This document shows, in pieces, positions 1 through 43,184 of a stretch of DNA of 64,000 bases. The notes under the pieces are model-generated. The model saw only the letters and a list, made by a program, of their open reading frames with translations. It was not told where the DNA came from and ran no database searches. Positions within the stretch are counted from its first letter, which is position 1; the number at the start of each line of letters is the position of its first letter. Origin of the DNA: Pseudorasbora parva (lineage: Eukaryota; Chordata; Actinopteri; Cypriniformes; Gobionidae); NCBI RefSeq assembly GCF_024679245.1, contig NC_090173.1:49800376-49864375 (forward strand), in the 5' to 3' direction. The translations under genes were made by a program, and so were the position numbers.

Positions 1-876
1 GATGGCTGAGCGAACTGCGCAGGCTCAGACTGAGCTTGAGGACGTAGATGTGACGTGAGCCTCCTGTCTGACAGCTGTAGGTCTTCTAGTAGATGTGGAA
101 ATTGAAAGCTGAATCACGTTGTTTAAATATTTTCTCCCGTTGCTTTTGGCTCACTATGGGCTTCTCCCCATTCTTCCCCCTTGACTTTATCAGACTAGTC
201 TCCAGGACATGTCTCCACGTCCCCCCGACTGTCTCATAGACAGTAAAAGATTGCCTGCGAGCGTCTCCTCAGGTCTATACGGTAATTTCTCAACTGTGCG
301 ACAGAGTCGCGTTGGTTATGAAGCAATCGTTAGCCTATTTTTACATAAACAGCTTCTGCGGGGCGATAGTGTAAGATACAAGGTAACGGAGCCTTTTATG
401 CATTGTCGTGTTTCTTTAGAAATAAACAGTGGACAAATGGAGTCTTTAAACGCCTCAGATGTAAAGTTATTCACTGTCAAAGTGACTCAAAAATGAATGG
501 GAGTCAATGGGATGCTAGCAGCAGGTGATGGCTTGGTTAGCAATGGCAGCCCCTAGGGGTGGAACGCTTTCCAAGCGCTAGATTACCCCCTTCGTTGTGG
601 TTTGCTATTGGTTGATTTCATGTGAGTGACTGGATGCTCCGCCCTTACGCAATTAAACACATCATCAGAGAATAGATGAGATGCCAGAGGCAGGGGAAAA
701 TTTTTTGATTACAGATTTGGAGGACACATATTGGGTACATATATTGGCCATTTGTATTTTAGAGCCAGCATTTTTTCAGTTTGTCATCTTCACCTATGAC
801 TGCATACTTGAAAGAAATGTAAGAAATTCTCATGACAATTTCTCCTCTTCTTTTTTTTTTTTTTTTTTTTTTGTAG
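1..876. other. Intron sequence left of the first visible MYH exon
   Basis: No motor-domain exon could be read here. Positions 1-660 have the GC-rich, patchy look of a dispersed fish repeat of unknown family, extending off the left edge. The 95-codon open frame at 209-496 has no recognisable domain. A run of T at 851-872 is the polypyrimidine tract of the exon at 877. Confidence 0.4.
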
Positions 877-31051
<30,175 letters not shown>

Positions 31052-31227
31052 AGGATTCATAGTCCATGTATCTTCACTTTAAAAAAGTAATCAAATCAGC
31101 ATGTCTGGAACAGGTTACTAGTCATCATGCTAAACAATTCAATGCTAACATGGCAGAAGGTGAAAGGAGAAACATTTGGATATGATATGTGACTGATAAT
31201 CTCATATAGGCTTGTATTTAAAATGAA

Positions 31228-31233
31228 AATAAA
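31228..31233 (+). promoter_or_regulatory. Candidate polyadenylation signal of the MYH gene
   Basis: An AATAAA lies about 180 nt after the stop codon. It is the first such hexamer downstream and gives a 3'UTR of typical MYH size. The cleavage site is not determined. Confidence 0.45.
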
Positions 31234-31699
31234 AATGCAAATCAAAAAAGGTCAGTAGAGCTGTGTGGAGTGTAGACCCAGCATTGAAACAACACAGCAT
31301 TTTAAGAATTAATATTTACAAATATGAGCTGTTTGAGATTACAGAGATTTTGACTTGATTCCTTCATTCATAGTGCTTTATGGGAGCGGAAGGTCACTGC
31401 TGAGTTCTTGCTATTCCTGTTTCCATGGGAACAGCAACTTCTCTTAGGATTGTGGGTAGTGTAGTTCATCACAGGGAATTTATCAGTTAAAATCATACTT
31501 GTGACTTCCTAACCAAGTACCATAATCTCTATAGATTAATACTAAAATAAATTACCATTAAATATACCATTAAATTTGACCATGTTTTATTTAAGAATCA
31601 CATACATTTCTCCATTTCATTTTTATACAATTATTTCAAAATATTACTACAATAGCATTTTGTTCTTTTTTTAGATTTAATTCACCAACAAAAAAAAGA

Positions 31700-31860
31700 G
31701 GAAATTATCATTAATTCATCACCCTCATGTCATTTCAAACCCATAAGACTTTCTTCATGTTCGAAACTCAAATGAAGATATTTGATTGAAATCTGAGAAC
31801 GTCTGTCCCTCCATTGACAGTCTTCACAACAATCACTTCAAAAAGTGATTCAAAAAAAAA
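31700..31860. mobile_element. MITE arm preceding the 51-bp array
   Basis: Words such as TCACCCTCATGTCATTTCAA and AAATGAAGATATTTGATTG match the left arm of the 41968-42708 element. The right arm is missing after the array, so the minisatellite may have grown inside or beside this MITE. Confidence 0.5.
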
Positions 31861-31910
31861 TATTTTTTACTAGTAACAGTTTACGGTTTTAACTACTTTT
31901 CATTGTTGCA

Positions 31911-34900
31911 CAGCACGTTTGAGCTTCCGCAAGAACCAATGAGGGTCATTTTTGTGTTATGCAGCACGTTTGAGCTTCAGCAAGAACCAATGAGGTTGAT
32001 TCTCATTTTACGCAGCACATTTGAGCTTCTGCAAGAACCAATGAGGTTCATTCTCGTGTTATACAGCACGTTTGTGCTTCCGCAAGAACCAATGAAGTTC
32101 ATTTTCATGTTACAAAGCACATTTGAGCTTCAGCAAGAACCAATGAGGTTCATTCTCGTGTTACGCAGCACGTTTGAGCTTCAGCAAGAACCAATGAGGT
32201 TCATTCTCGTGTTACTCAGCACGTTTGAGCTTCAGCAAGAACCAATGAGGTTCATTCTCGTGTTACGCAGCACGTTTGAGCTTCAGCAAGAACCAATGAG
32301 GTTAATTATCGTGTTATGCAGCACGTTTGAGCTTCAGCAAGAACCAATGAGGTTCATTCTTGTGTTATACAGCACGTTTGAGCTTTAGCAAGAACCAATG
32401 AGGTTCATTCTCATGTTATGCAGCACGTTTGAGCTTCAGCAAGAACCAATGAGGTTCATTCTTGTGTTATACAGCACGTTTGAGCTTTAGCAAGAACCAA
32501 TGAGGTTCATTTTCATGTTACAAAGCACATTTGAGCTTCAGCAAGAACCAATGAGGTTCATTCTCGTGTTACGCAGCACGTTTGAGCTTCTGCAAGAACC
32601 AATGAGGTTCATTCTCGTGTTACGCAGCACATTTGAGCTTCAGCAAGAACCAATGAGGTTCATTCTCGTGTTACGCAGCACGTTTGAGCTTCAGCAAGAA
32701 CCAATGAGGTTCATTCTTGTGTTATACAGCACGTTTGAGCTTCAGCAAGAACCAATGAGGTTCATTCTCGTGTTACTCAGCACGTTTGAGCTTCAGCAAG
32801 AACCAATGAGGTTCAATCTCGTGTTACTCAGCACGTTTGAGCTTCAGCAAGAACCAATGAGGTTCATTCTCGTGTTACGCAGCACATTTGAGCTTCAGCA
32901 AGAACCAATGAGGTTCATTCTCGTGTTACGCAGCACGTTTGAGCTTCAGCAAGAACCAATGAGGTTCATTCTTGTGTTATACAGCACGTTTGAGCTTTAG
33001 CAAGAACCAATGAGGTTCATTCTCGTGTTACTCAGCACGTTTGAGCTTCAGCAAGAACCAATGAGGTTCATTCTCGTGTTACACAGCACGTTTGAGCTTC
33101 AGCAAGAACCAATGAGGTTCAATCTCGTGTTACACAGCACGTTTGAGCTTTAGCAAGAACCAATGAGGTTCATTCTCGTGTTACTCAGCACGTTTGAGCT
33201 TCAGCAAGAACCAATGAGGTTCATTCTCGTGTTATGCAGCACGTTTGAGCTTCAGCAAGAACCAATGAGGTTCATTCTCGTGTTATGCAGCACGTTTGAG
33301 CTTTAGCAAGAACCAATGAGGTTCATTCTCATGTTATGCAGCACGTTTGAGCTTCAGCAAGAACCAATGAGGTTCATTCTTGTGTTATACAGCACGTTTG
33401 AGCTTTAGCAAGAACCAATGAGGTTCATTTTCATGTTACAAAGCACATTTGAGCTTCAGCAAGAACCAATGAGGTTCATTCTCGTGTTACGCAGCACGTT
33501 TGAGCTTTAGCAAGAACCAATGAGGTTAATTATCGTGTGTTACGCAGCACGTTTGAGCTTCTGCAAGAACCAATGAGGTTCATTCTTGTGTTACGCAGCA
33601 CATTTGAGCTTCAGCAAGAACCAATGAGGTTCATTCTCGTGTTACACAGCACGTTTGAGCTTCAGCAAGAACCAATGAGGTTCATTCTCGTGTTACGCAG
33701 CACGTTTGAGCTTCAGCAAGAACCAATGAGGTTAATTATCGTGTTATGCAGCACTTTTGAGCTTTAGCAAGAACCAATGAGGTTCATTCTCATGTTATGC
33801 AGCACGTTTGAGCTTCAGCAAGAACCAATGAGGTTCATTCTTGTGTTATACAGCACGTTTGAGCTTTAGCAAGAACCAATGAGGTTCATTCTCGTGTTAC
33901 GCAGCACGTTTGAGCTTCAGCAAGAACCAATGAGGTTCATTCTTGTGTTACGCAGCACGTTTGAGCTTCAGCAAGAACCAATGAGGTTCATTCTTGTGTT
34001 ACGCAGCACGTTTGAGCTTCAGCAAGAACCAATGAGGTTCATTCTCGTGTTACGCAGCACGTTTGAGCTTCAGCAAGAACCAATGAGGTTCAATCTCGTG
34101 TTACACAGCACGTTTGAGCTTCAGCAAGAACCAATGAGGTTCAATCTCGTGTTACGCAGCACGTTTGAGCTTCAGCAAGAACCAATGAGGATAATTCTCG
34201 TGTTACGCAGCACATTTGAGCTTCAGCAAGAACCAATGAGGTTCAATCTCGTGATACGCAGCACGTTTGAGCTTCAGCAAGAACCAATGAGGTTAATTCT
34301 CGTGTTACGCAGCACATTTGAGCTTCAGCAAGAACCAATGAGGTTCATTCTCGTGTTACGCAGCAAGTTTGAGCTTCAGCAAGAACCAATGAGGTTCATT
34401 CTTGTGTTATACAGCACGTTTGAGCTTCAGCAAGAACCAATGAGGTTCATTCTCATGTGTTACGCAACACGTTTGAGCTTCAGCAAGAACCAATGAGGTT
34501 CATTCTCATGTGTTACGCAACACGTTTGCGCTTCAGCAAGAACCAATGAGGTTCATTCTCATGTGTTACGCAACACGTTTGAGCTTCAGCAAGAACCAAT
34601 GAGGTTCATTCTCGTGTTATCCAGCACGTTTGAGCTTCAGCAAGAACCAATGAGGTTCATTCTCGTGTTACGCAGCACGTTTGAGCTTCAGCAAGAACCA
34701 ATGAGGTTCATTCTCATGTTACGCAACACGTTTGAAGAATGGAACACGTTTGAGAACCTCATTGGTTCTGCAAGAGGTTCATTCTTGTGTTATACAGCAC
34801 GTTTGAGCTTCAGCAAGAACCAATGAGGTTCATTCTCGTGTGTTACGCAACACGTTTGAGCTTCAGCAAGAACCAATGAGGTTCATTCTTGTGTTATACA

Positions 34901-35723
34901 GCACGTTTGAGCTTCAGCAAGAACCAATGAGGTTCATTCTCATGTGTTATACAGCACGTTGGAGCTTCAGCAAGAACCAATGAGGTTCATTCTTGTGTTA
35001 TACAGCACATTTGAGCTTCAGCAAGAACCAGTGAGGTTCATTCTCGTGTTACGCAGCACGTTTGAGCTTCAGCAAGAACCAATGAGGTTAATTCTCGTGT
35101 TACACAGCACGTTTGAGCTTCAGCAAGAACCAATGAGGTTCAATCTCGTGTTACACAGCACGTTTGAGCTTCAGTAAGAACCAATGAGGTTCATTCTCGT
35201 GTTACGCAGCACGTTTGAGCTTCAGCAAGAACCAATGAGGTTCATTCTCGTGTTATACAGCACGTTTGAGCTTCAGCAAGAACCAATGAGGTTCATTCTC
35301 GTGTTATACAGCACGTTTGAGCTTCAGCAAGAACCAATGAGGTTAATTCTCGTGTTATACAGCACGTTTGAGCTTCAGCAAGAACCAATGAGGTTTATTC
35401 TCATGTTACGCAGCACGTTTGAGCTTCAGCAAGAACCAATGAAGTTCATTCTCATGTTACGCAACACGTTTGAGCTTCAGCAAGAACCAATGAGGTTCAT
35501 TCTCGTGTTACGCAGCACGTTTGAGCTTCTGCAAGAACCAATGAGGTTCATTCTCGTGTTACGCAGCACGTTTGAGCTTCTGCAAGAACCAATGAGGTTC
35601 ATTCTCGTGTTACGCAGCACGTTTGAGCTTCTGCAAGAACCAATGAGGTTCATTCTCATGTTACGCAGCACGTTTAAGCTTCCGCAAGAACCAATGAGGT
35701 TCATTCTTGCGTGTTACGCAGCG
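31911..35723. repeat. 51-bp minisatellite, about 75 copies
   Basis: The unit starts CAGCACGTTTGAGCTTCAGC, continues AAGAACCAATGAGGTTCATT and ends CTCGTGTTACG, exactly 51 bp. Copies differ at a few recurrent positions (CAG/TAG/CTG, GTTACG/GTTATA/GTTACT). Because 51 is a multiple of three, long open frames appear (17-residue repeat STFELQQEPMRFILVLR), broken where CAG became TAG. Every unit holds AACCAATGAG, an NF-Y-type CCAAT box. There is no start region, splice context or family match to support coding. It lies about 700 bp past the MYH polyadenylation signal. Confidence 0.92.
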
Positions 35724-37610
35724 AAGGTTATCTATTGTGATTGGTTATCAAGGTACACGTGATTCAAGTTGCCTGTCTTGCTTTTTCAAATGGTAGAGCC
35801 AATAACCCTCATGTTTCCGGATAATAAGACTATCTCTGGAGGTTCATTATTGTGTGTCAATGAATGTAAAAAATTTAAAGAGATCTTATTTGTATCACCT
35901 GACTTCTACTGAAGGGACAACATATCTTAATTTGTGTTTGAAGATGACCGAAAGTCTTATATTGGTTTGGAATTACCTCAGTCATTTTTAAAGAACTTTT
36001 TTTTTTGTTGCATTTTCGGACCTATTCAAAAACGAACTCAATTTGACCTATGCCTGTTTCAGATTAATAATAATAATAATAATCATCATCATCATCATCT
36101 AAACAGGAGTCTGTCTGATAGAAAAGTGAACTTAAGAAGATGTCCTTGTGGTTAGAGATAGTGAAACATACCTGTGTTTTTAATGTAAACATGAACTGAG
36201 CACAGCACAATTATAGACTGCTGTATACTCAGATTAGAAACTTGTTCTGGGTTTCCTCTAAAGAAGGGATAATGAATAATTCATGTTTTCTTTTTTTGTT
36301 TCTTTCTTCTTCTTTTTTGCAGCTGCATAAGTATTCATGGCTGAAGGGAATGGGGATATCTTGTATATATCAGATGCTAAAAAGAGCAACAGGGTCTAGG
36401 CATTCTTAGTCAGAGTTCTGGCAAAGAATAGCCCACTTAGACAGGATGGAGCCATATGACTGATGTGTAAACATAATGTTAAACCCTGGGTGAAACAATG
36501 ATGGCACACTGTTTGACCAGTTATTGCAGAAATTAACAGAACATATAGACTTTGTGGTCAGACATTTCAGTGTTCCAGAATTAATAATCACTATTATAAT
36601 TTGACTTTGAACACAAAGAAAAATATTCAGTTCTGCTCCAAGTTGGCTTGGTCAGTGGTTCAAAATAAAACTTAGTGTCTTTCAAATACCCAAAGCCACG
36701 AACATTCGGATTGGAGCTTGTGATGCTTACATGGAACCATTTTTATGTAGAACACCACAGATGGTCTGTTAGAAGTCCATGGGGCTGCATCTGAGGCCGA
36801 AATTATGGACAGATGAGTTTGGAAACTTCCACTTGAATCTACTTTTTACAGTTTAGACTTGGAAGCAGATTTTAGTTTATGTGCAAATTGTGTTTGAAAT
36901 GCAAAATTGTATGTCACACAGAATAATTCAAAAGCTGTTGAAAGTTCTAGAGCTTCATAATGTATTGCAAATATTAATAATCTAGATTGCATCTAGCTAG
37001 AGAACATGGTGAATTACACCCACATAAATATCATGAATACTCATTTACAGCCTCACAGCACAGCCAGCATTTTCCAGCTACACAACACATTCAGTTAAAG
37101 GCTCTTTGGTTTTCTCCAGATACTATGTGAATGTTAAATAGTGTGAGATAAAGCTAAGATCAAATGAAGACAGGATATAGTATGTATTGATTTAAAAACG
37201 TGAAATACAGTAACTGCATTTGTGTTATCACCTTCACCTTAATGATCATGATCCCTTGACGCATCAGTTCTCCTGTCAAATTACAGATGCTGATGGTGAA
37301 ATTCTTTTCCAATAAATGGCAAATGAATGTTGCTTTTCTGAGAGGCTGCTTCTTTAATCACACAAACATACTTGAGTTTATATACTTTAAAATGCCAGTT
37401 AATTCTAGTTATACAAACTGATACAATTTAGATCAAAAGATTGCTGTGATGAGTTAAGATGCAAATAATTAATAAAAGTCATTCTGCAAAATAAATGCTA
37501 TTTGTGTGCCCCATTTTGCAACTTTTACAAATATGCTAGCATTTTGAACTAAATTCCCAAAATGATTACACTTTTATTCTTTGTTAAAACCAGGTTCTCC
37601 TTTTGACTTA
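35724..37610. other. Intergenic, AT-rich, nothing recognised
   Basis: Short TAA and CAT runs at 36065-36100 are the only structure. No exon with convincing splice sites or domain was found. Confidence 0.5.
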
Positions 37611-38245
37611 AAGGCCCACTGAAATCAAAATGAAGTTTTTTAGCTTTTAGTATGACTGTGTTAGCCTTAAAGTTATGAATAAGCTGGTATGTTCCAAAAC
37701 TATGACACAATTTGCATTTAGGAGATATAAGCATTCAAAATTTACAGTCTCTCACTTCCGTTAAAACAAATCTTAGATTTTGGTGACATCATCGCAGACT
37801 TAACCATCTCGTCAAATCTTCTGTCCAATCAAAATGCTCTCTAGAATCTAAAGCCCGCCCCCTACACTGCTGAAGTTGCGGCTGAAATCGGTCAGTTGTT
37901 AACACACATTTACTAATTTCTACATGGTGAAAGGCACATAGCACACTATATATGTGATAGGAAATGATTCAGTGTAAATATGCTATCATTTGAGGCGACT
38001 AAAGTCTGTTTTCACGTTAGTTTCACAGTTAGCAGTCACATATGGACTACTTTGATGATGTTTTTATTCCCTTTCTGGACATGGACAGTACAGTGTGCAT
38101 ATACTGCATATGCTCTGGGACTAAATATAAAATATCTTTAACTGTGTTCTGAAGATGAATGGAGGTCTTACGGGTGTGGAACGACATTAGGGTGAGTCAT
38201 TAAAGACATGAGTTTCATTTTTGGGTGAACTAACCCTTTAAGGTG
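37611..38245. mobile_element. Composite MITE fragments
   Basis: 37611-38033 starts TTAAAGGCCCACTGAAATCA and looks like the left part of one element. 38034-38240 matches the right arm of the 28005-28716 foldback and ends TTTTTGGGTGAACTAACCCT. Confidence 0.6.
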
Positions 38246-39180
38246 GCCTTTCTCTTCGCTATCAATTCTTTTTGCCCTTCATTACAACTCTGAGGGGGGT
38301 GATTTTTTTTTTTTATTCTTTTTTTTTATTATTCTTTTTTTTTATTCTTTTTTTTATATATTTTTTTTTTTATAACTTATTTGTTTGCGTTATATGAAGC
38401 CTTAAAGGGTTACTTCAGCGATTTAGCATATGGCTTTGTATCTGTAGAAACCCTGGAGTATATTAAAATGATTGTCCCCCCCCCCCCCCCAAATAGCCAA
38501 TCCCAGCGTCCGTTTGATTCACTTCTCTTCTGAAGATTGAGAGTTCGTTTTGAAAATTATCATGAAATTAAATGCATTTACAAAGCAGGAATAAACACTG
38601 CAGCTGCAGCGACAGTTTGAGAAGCAGCTTACTTGATGCTGCATGAATTTGTGAATTGATGTGAATCAAAGAAATATGCCTAATAATTATAGATTCACAA
38701 AGAGCTCAAATGAATACACGTTGTTTAAAAGAATTATGAATGCATGTTTTATATTTATATTCATATTTGTCTACTTGTCAATTAATATAATAATTATATG
38801 AATATATTATATTAAAAGTAATTATAATTCGTATAATATAAATAAATAATTAGCAAGTTAAGGATGAGCAAGTTTGTCTCTAATGTTTTTTTCCCCTATA
38901 AACTGCAAATTTGGAACGAGAGATACAAGGGTGTGTGGCTTTATTGCGTCTATACTTGCCACTGATTGGTCCAGTTTGGGTTTGCCATCTCTAACCCAGA
39001 ATAAAACCTGCTCCAGAGCGGGTTAGCCGTGTAGTGTAAGTTACCATCGTGATAAAACTGCTAAAAACCAATCCAGCTTATTGAGCCCAAAAAAGAGTGT
39101 GCTCAAACTAATCTTGAATTTACCTGGGTAACAACTGAAACCAGCTTTGTGCAACAGGCCACAGGCTGTACTGTCCTCAA
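38246..39180. other. Intergenic, T-rich and poly-C tracts
   Basis: T runs at 38300-38370 and about 15 C at 38476-38490. A TTAAAGGGTTACTTCAGCG block at 38403 resembles a MITE end, but its partner was not found. Confidence 0.45.
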
Positions 39181-39186
39181 ATCATC

Positions 39187-39250
39187 GTTACGACGCAGTG
39201 TCTTGTTCCCTTTTTCAGGGAACATGGGTTACAGACGTAACCAGAGATGT
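39187..39250. mobile_element. Fragment resembling a DIRS terminal sequence
   Basis: GTTACGACGCAGTGTCTTG, then TTCCCTTTTTCAGGGAACAT and GGTTACAGACGTAACCAGAG resemble the GTTCCCT...AGGGAACGAGGGTTAC...GTAACC palindromic end of the DIRS copy at 9955-10017 and 10230-10285. Confidence 0.4.
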
Positions 39251-39435
39251 TTTCACAGATCAGTGTGAACAGGGATCAACCATCACATTCTGCTTATACA
39301 TTGGTAATAAATAATGACAACAAGCACATCTCTTCATCCAAACTAGTGCTGGAGAAAGTGAACAGCACTGTGTCAACATTTTTATTTTCAGGAAAAAAAA
39401 ACGTTGGTATGGTAAATTGAGATACTAACACATCT

Positions 39436-39545
39436 GCGGATGGTGTTGGGGAAGTTACTTATAAAAGTAATGCAGTACAATATTGCTTTGCCCTGAAAAA
39501 AGTAACTAATTGTGTTACTAGTTACTTATAAAGTTATGTGATTAC
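39436..39545. mobile_element. hAT-like terminal fragment
   Basis: GTGTTGGGGAAGTTACTTAT, then AAAAGTAATGCAGTACAATA is a common end of fish hAT elements. Only one end is seen. Confidence 0.4.
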
Positions 39546-41800
39546 TTATTTTTCTCACCTGGTCTGTTGATTATATATATTTGTTTAATAACAACAACAA
39601 CAAAAAAGTAATAATTTTGGCTAATGTAAAGTCACTTTCACACCATCAAATGTATCAAGACTGAAGGAAATACAAATTCATGCCTGTACAGGAGAAGGCA
39701 CTGCTGATCTTGACCACAGATGAATAGGACGCAGGAAAAGAAAGTTCAACACTCTTCAGCAATTAAAAACAAAAAATAAGCATGAATTTGATGTTTTTTT
39801 TATGGTTATGGCTTATTCCTATGGTTGTGATCATTTGTATATATATTTGCTTTGTCAGAGTGGGGGCATTTTACCCCACTTGTACCCCACCTTGGTACGG
39901 ATTTAATTTTAGTTAAAAATCTAAAATCATAAAAACTAAAAACATATTTTTCATACTTGGTTTTGATTTGCAATTAACACTGAAAACTAGAATAACTATT
40001 CTAGACACATTTATGTTTTGTTTCACAGAAAAGTCTACCCTACCAACTCTACCCTGGATTTATAAAAATACAGAATGTACAAAATATGTAACATTTAGTG
40101 AACAATATAACCTTTTAGCTGACTCACTAGGGCCACACAATTGAAGCAAATTAAACAACTGCAGCAGACTTCCTGCACAAGAGACTGGGTGAATGGGTGA
40201 GTGACAGAGGATTGTTTGCTGTGCCTTCCCAGAATCCCCTCTTTGACAGCTGTTTTACCCTCTCAGCACTGAAATAAAGCCCACAAAGAGGCTATAGATA
40301 GCATTGCTTGAGACCGCCTCTTCGGCATCATCGTCTTATCATTTCTAATTTAGGCACCCAGCTTTAATCAGTGGTGCGGCTGTTCTCACCTTTAATTATG
40401 ATTGTGTTAATTAAAACTAAAGTTTACTTCAGACTACAATGTCACAGCAAGGTGATTTTGCAGCGGGGCATTGACTAGGCTTAGTGAGGGGAAACAATAC
40501 AGGAAGGCTTTTGTTTCAGGCTAATTAATCGCTTGACTTCTCATGACAGGAGTGTCGTCTCAGACTTGCCACAGTCATTTGTCAGTGCCAGGATTTAAAG
40601 GGTTTCGTCGCATCCACAAGAACACATTCAACACATTGTGACTGAGAAGCTTGCTGTTGAAATATGATGAGCCAAACCTGCTACAAACAAACAAATAAAT
40701 AAATGCACATCATTTGTAAATATGTGAAAAGGGACAGGTTTAATGTAGCTATGATGTCCACTAGAGTCAACAGAAACACAATTAGCCTACTATCTGTGAA
40801 CTGTGTCCATTATTCTATGAATTTCCATACTTCCATATGTATGTATGCACTGATTTTGAAGAACTTTTCAATTATTCACATATGTTCTGTAATTATTTAA
40901 ATTGTATTCTCTCAAAACAGTTTATTGTCATTCAGCTCATTTAATGACAACATATTGTTACATCAAGGACTTCTTGAAATAAAAGAACATTTAACAAGTT
41001 TTATTTCTTCTGTGATTTAATAATGCATTTGACTTCATTGTTATCTTCATTTCTGTAGTTAGAGTATTTGTCGAGTGCACTGGGAGAATTACATTTCTCT
41101 GTTACAAAAATAATACATTGACAACCAAGCCTGTGTCATTTTAGGAAATTCCTGTTGTCATATAACTTCAATATATTATATCTTCGTCGCCTCTCTGCTG
41201 ATATCTTGTAACTCCTAGGATAACTCTCAAGCACTCCTAAAAAAATAGATGAAACCTACTTACTTCACATGCTATATATAAATAGTATTCAAAAATAGAA
41301 TAGTATTTCCCAAATCGTAGTATGTTAAAAAGAGTATTCCAAAAAATACCTGGATGGTCTACTATTTCCAGAATGGTCAGAATCCGCAGTGCAGATTGAT
41401 GTGCACTGGCTGATATTGCCCACAACCCATTGCAAGTTCGACAAGGATTCGATTAGAACTACAAACACTGATAAAACGTGTTAAAAAACTACAAGCATGA
41501 TGGTTGTGTGAGTCCAACGGTTCAGTAGATGTTTAGATAAAGGGGTTTGAGTGAATATTTATCAGTATTCAACCGGATGAATATATATTTAAACAATGTT
41601 ATCCACATTATATTTCGCCTGTAGCAGCATTGTGAACTTTTGTAATGATATGTTTGGCTATTAACTTTTAAATGCATTTGCATTTAAATACAATGCATTT
41701 TTTTTCACAAAAAGTGTACGTACATTTAGCTTGTAGTAGAAGGCGATTGGGATGCAGCACCAGTTTTAACACATAGAAAACTTTACAAATCACACACATT
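39546..41800. other. Intergenic, no gene or clear element
   Basis: AT-rich, moderately complex sequence. Open frames are under 70 codons and lack domains or splice context. 40200-40660 is less AT-rich but shows no coding pattern I can identify. Confidence 0.45.
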
Positions 41801-41803
41801 CTT

Positions 41804-43184
41804 AAAGCTGCACTATGTAATTTTCCGTCCGCCAGAGGGCGCTTATTAAAACAAAGGCGTAGTTTGATGGCGCCAAGTTTGAACGCAGAAACTTAGGACA
41901 TGTGGTCTTCACCTCCCAGCCGGCGGATAGGACTCTGGCAGAAATCTTGTTCATGGATGCAGTTATTAAAGGGTTAGTTCACCCAAAATAAAAATTATTT
42001 AATTAATTCCTCACCCTCATGTCGTTGGACACCTGTAAGACCTTCGTTCATCTTCGGAACACAAATGAAGATATTTTTGTTGAAAGCTGACGGCTGAGAA
42101 AGGCTTCAGAAAGGCCTCCATTGGCATTCAGTAAATTTCCACTCACACGACCCATAAAGGCACTAAAAACATCGATAAAAAAGTCCATCTCACTACAGGG
42201 GCTGTACAATAATTTGATGAAGCGACGAGAATAGTTTTTATGCAAAAAAAAAAAAATGTCTTCCGTGTAGGTCTCAGACAGGAACTCGCGCGATAGCGGC
42301 CCCCATCCCCCTTTTTCCGGGTCATGTATCTAAACCATCTGAACGGCGGAGCTGAGTCATATTCTCACTCATGCGTCGAGTTTACATCAATAACTTGGTG
42401 GATAAAGTTGTTATTTGGATTTTTGTGCACACAATAACTATTTTCGTCACTTCGTAAAATTATTGTACAGCAGCTGTATTGATATGGACTTTTTTATCGA
42501 TTTTTTTTAGTGCCTTTATGGGTCGTGTGAGTGGAAATGTACTGAATGCCAATGAAGGCCTTTCTGAAGCCTTTCTCAGCCGTCATCTTTCAACAAAAAT
42601 ATCTTCATTTGTGTTCTGAAGATGAACGAAGGTGTTATGGGTGTCCAACGTCATGAGGGTGAGTAATTAATGAAATAATTTTCATTTTTGGGTGAACTAA
42701 CCCTTTAATGTTACTGTAGTATGAAGCAGAGCAGGACCGAGTGGTGTGGAGCTGAGTTAAGGCCGCTGGAGTGATTTTCGAGGCTATAATGGGCAACTGG
42801 ACTTTTATTATGACGGGACACAGTTGCGGACACCATTTCCGCTTTTCTGGTCATGAGTATAGTGTAACCCAGCTCTGTTTATCATATTAGATTAATTTAA
42901 GTGTGTTTAAAATGATGTTATGACGTTACTCTGTGTGTTTGTTCAGCAGCTGCTGTGACACTTGTTCACACTGCTAAGAGTTAAGCGTTCCTGCAGAATA
43001 AAACTGTGCAATTGACAGGCGAGTCCCTCAGACGTCCTGGCTCCTTGGTTAAAATAGCAATTTTCTTACAATTTTAAAAATAGTTGGAAATATTTGAATT
43101 CAATTGAACAAAATATATAGCCTAACTCTGGCCTGGTGGTTTTTGGATATTTTGCTGCAAAAATCCTACATAGTGCACCTTTAA
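41804..43184. mobile_element. MITE carrying a nested foldback MITE
   Basis: The left end TTAAAGCTGCACTATGTAAT and the inverse of the right end (CTACATAGTGCACCTTTAA) pair well. A second element at 41968-42708 interrupts it. The family is that of 30401-30960. Confidence 0.65.
41968..42708. mobile_element. Foldback MITE with about 280-bp arms
   Basis: Ends are AAAGGGTTAGTTCACCCAAA and its inverse at 42690-42708. The arms (about 41968-42245 and 42425-42708) are long near-inverses around a 180-bp loop. It belongs to the GTTCACCC family and is nested in 41804-43184. Confidence 0.75.

Noticed and set aside
31911..35762. Long open frames with a 17-residue repeat (up to 205 codons) as a repetitive protein gene
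   Set aside because: They arise because the 51-bp unit is a multiple of three; TAG variants break them repeatedly and there is no promoter, splice or homology support.
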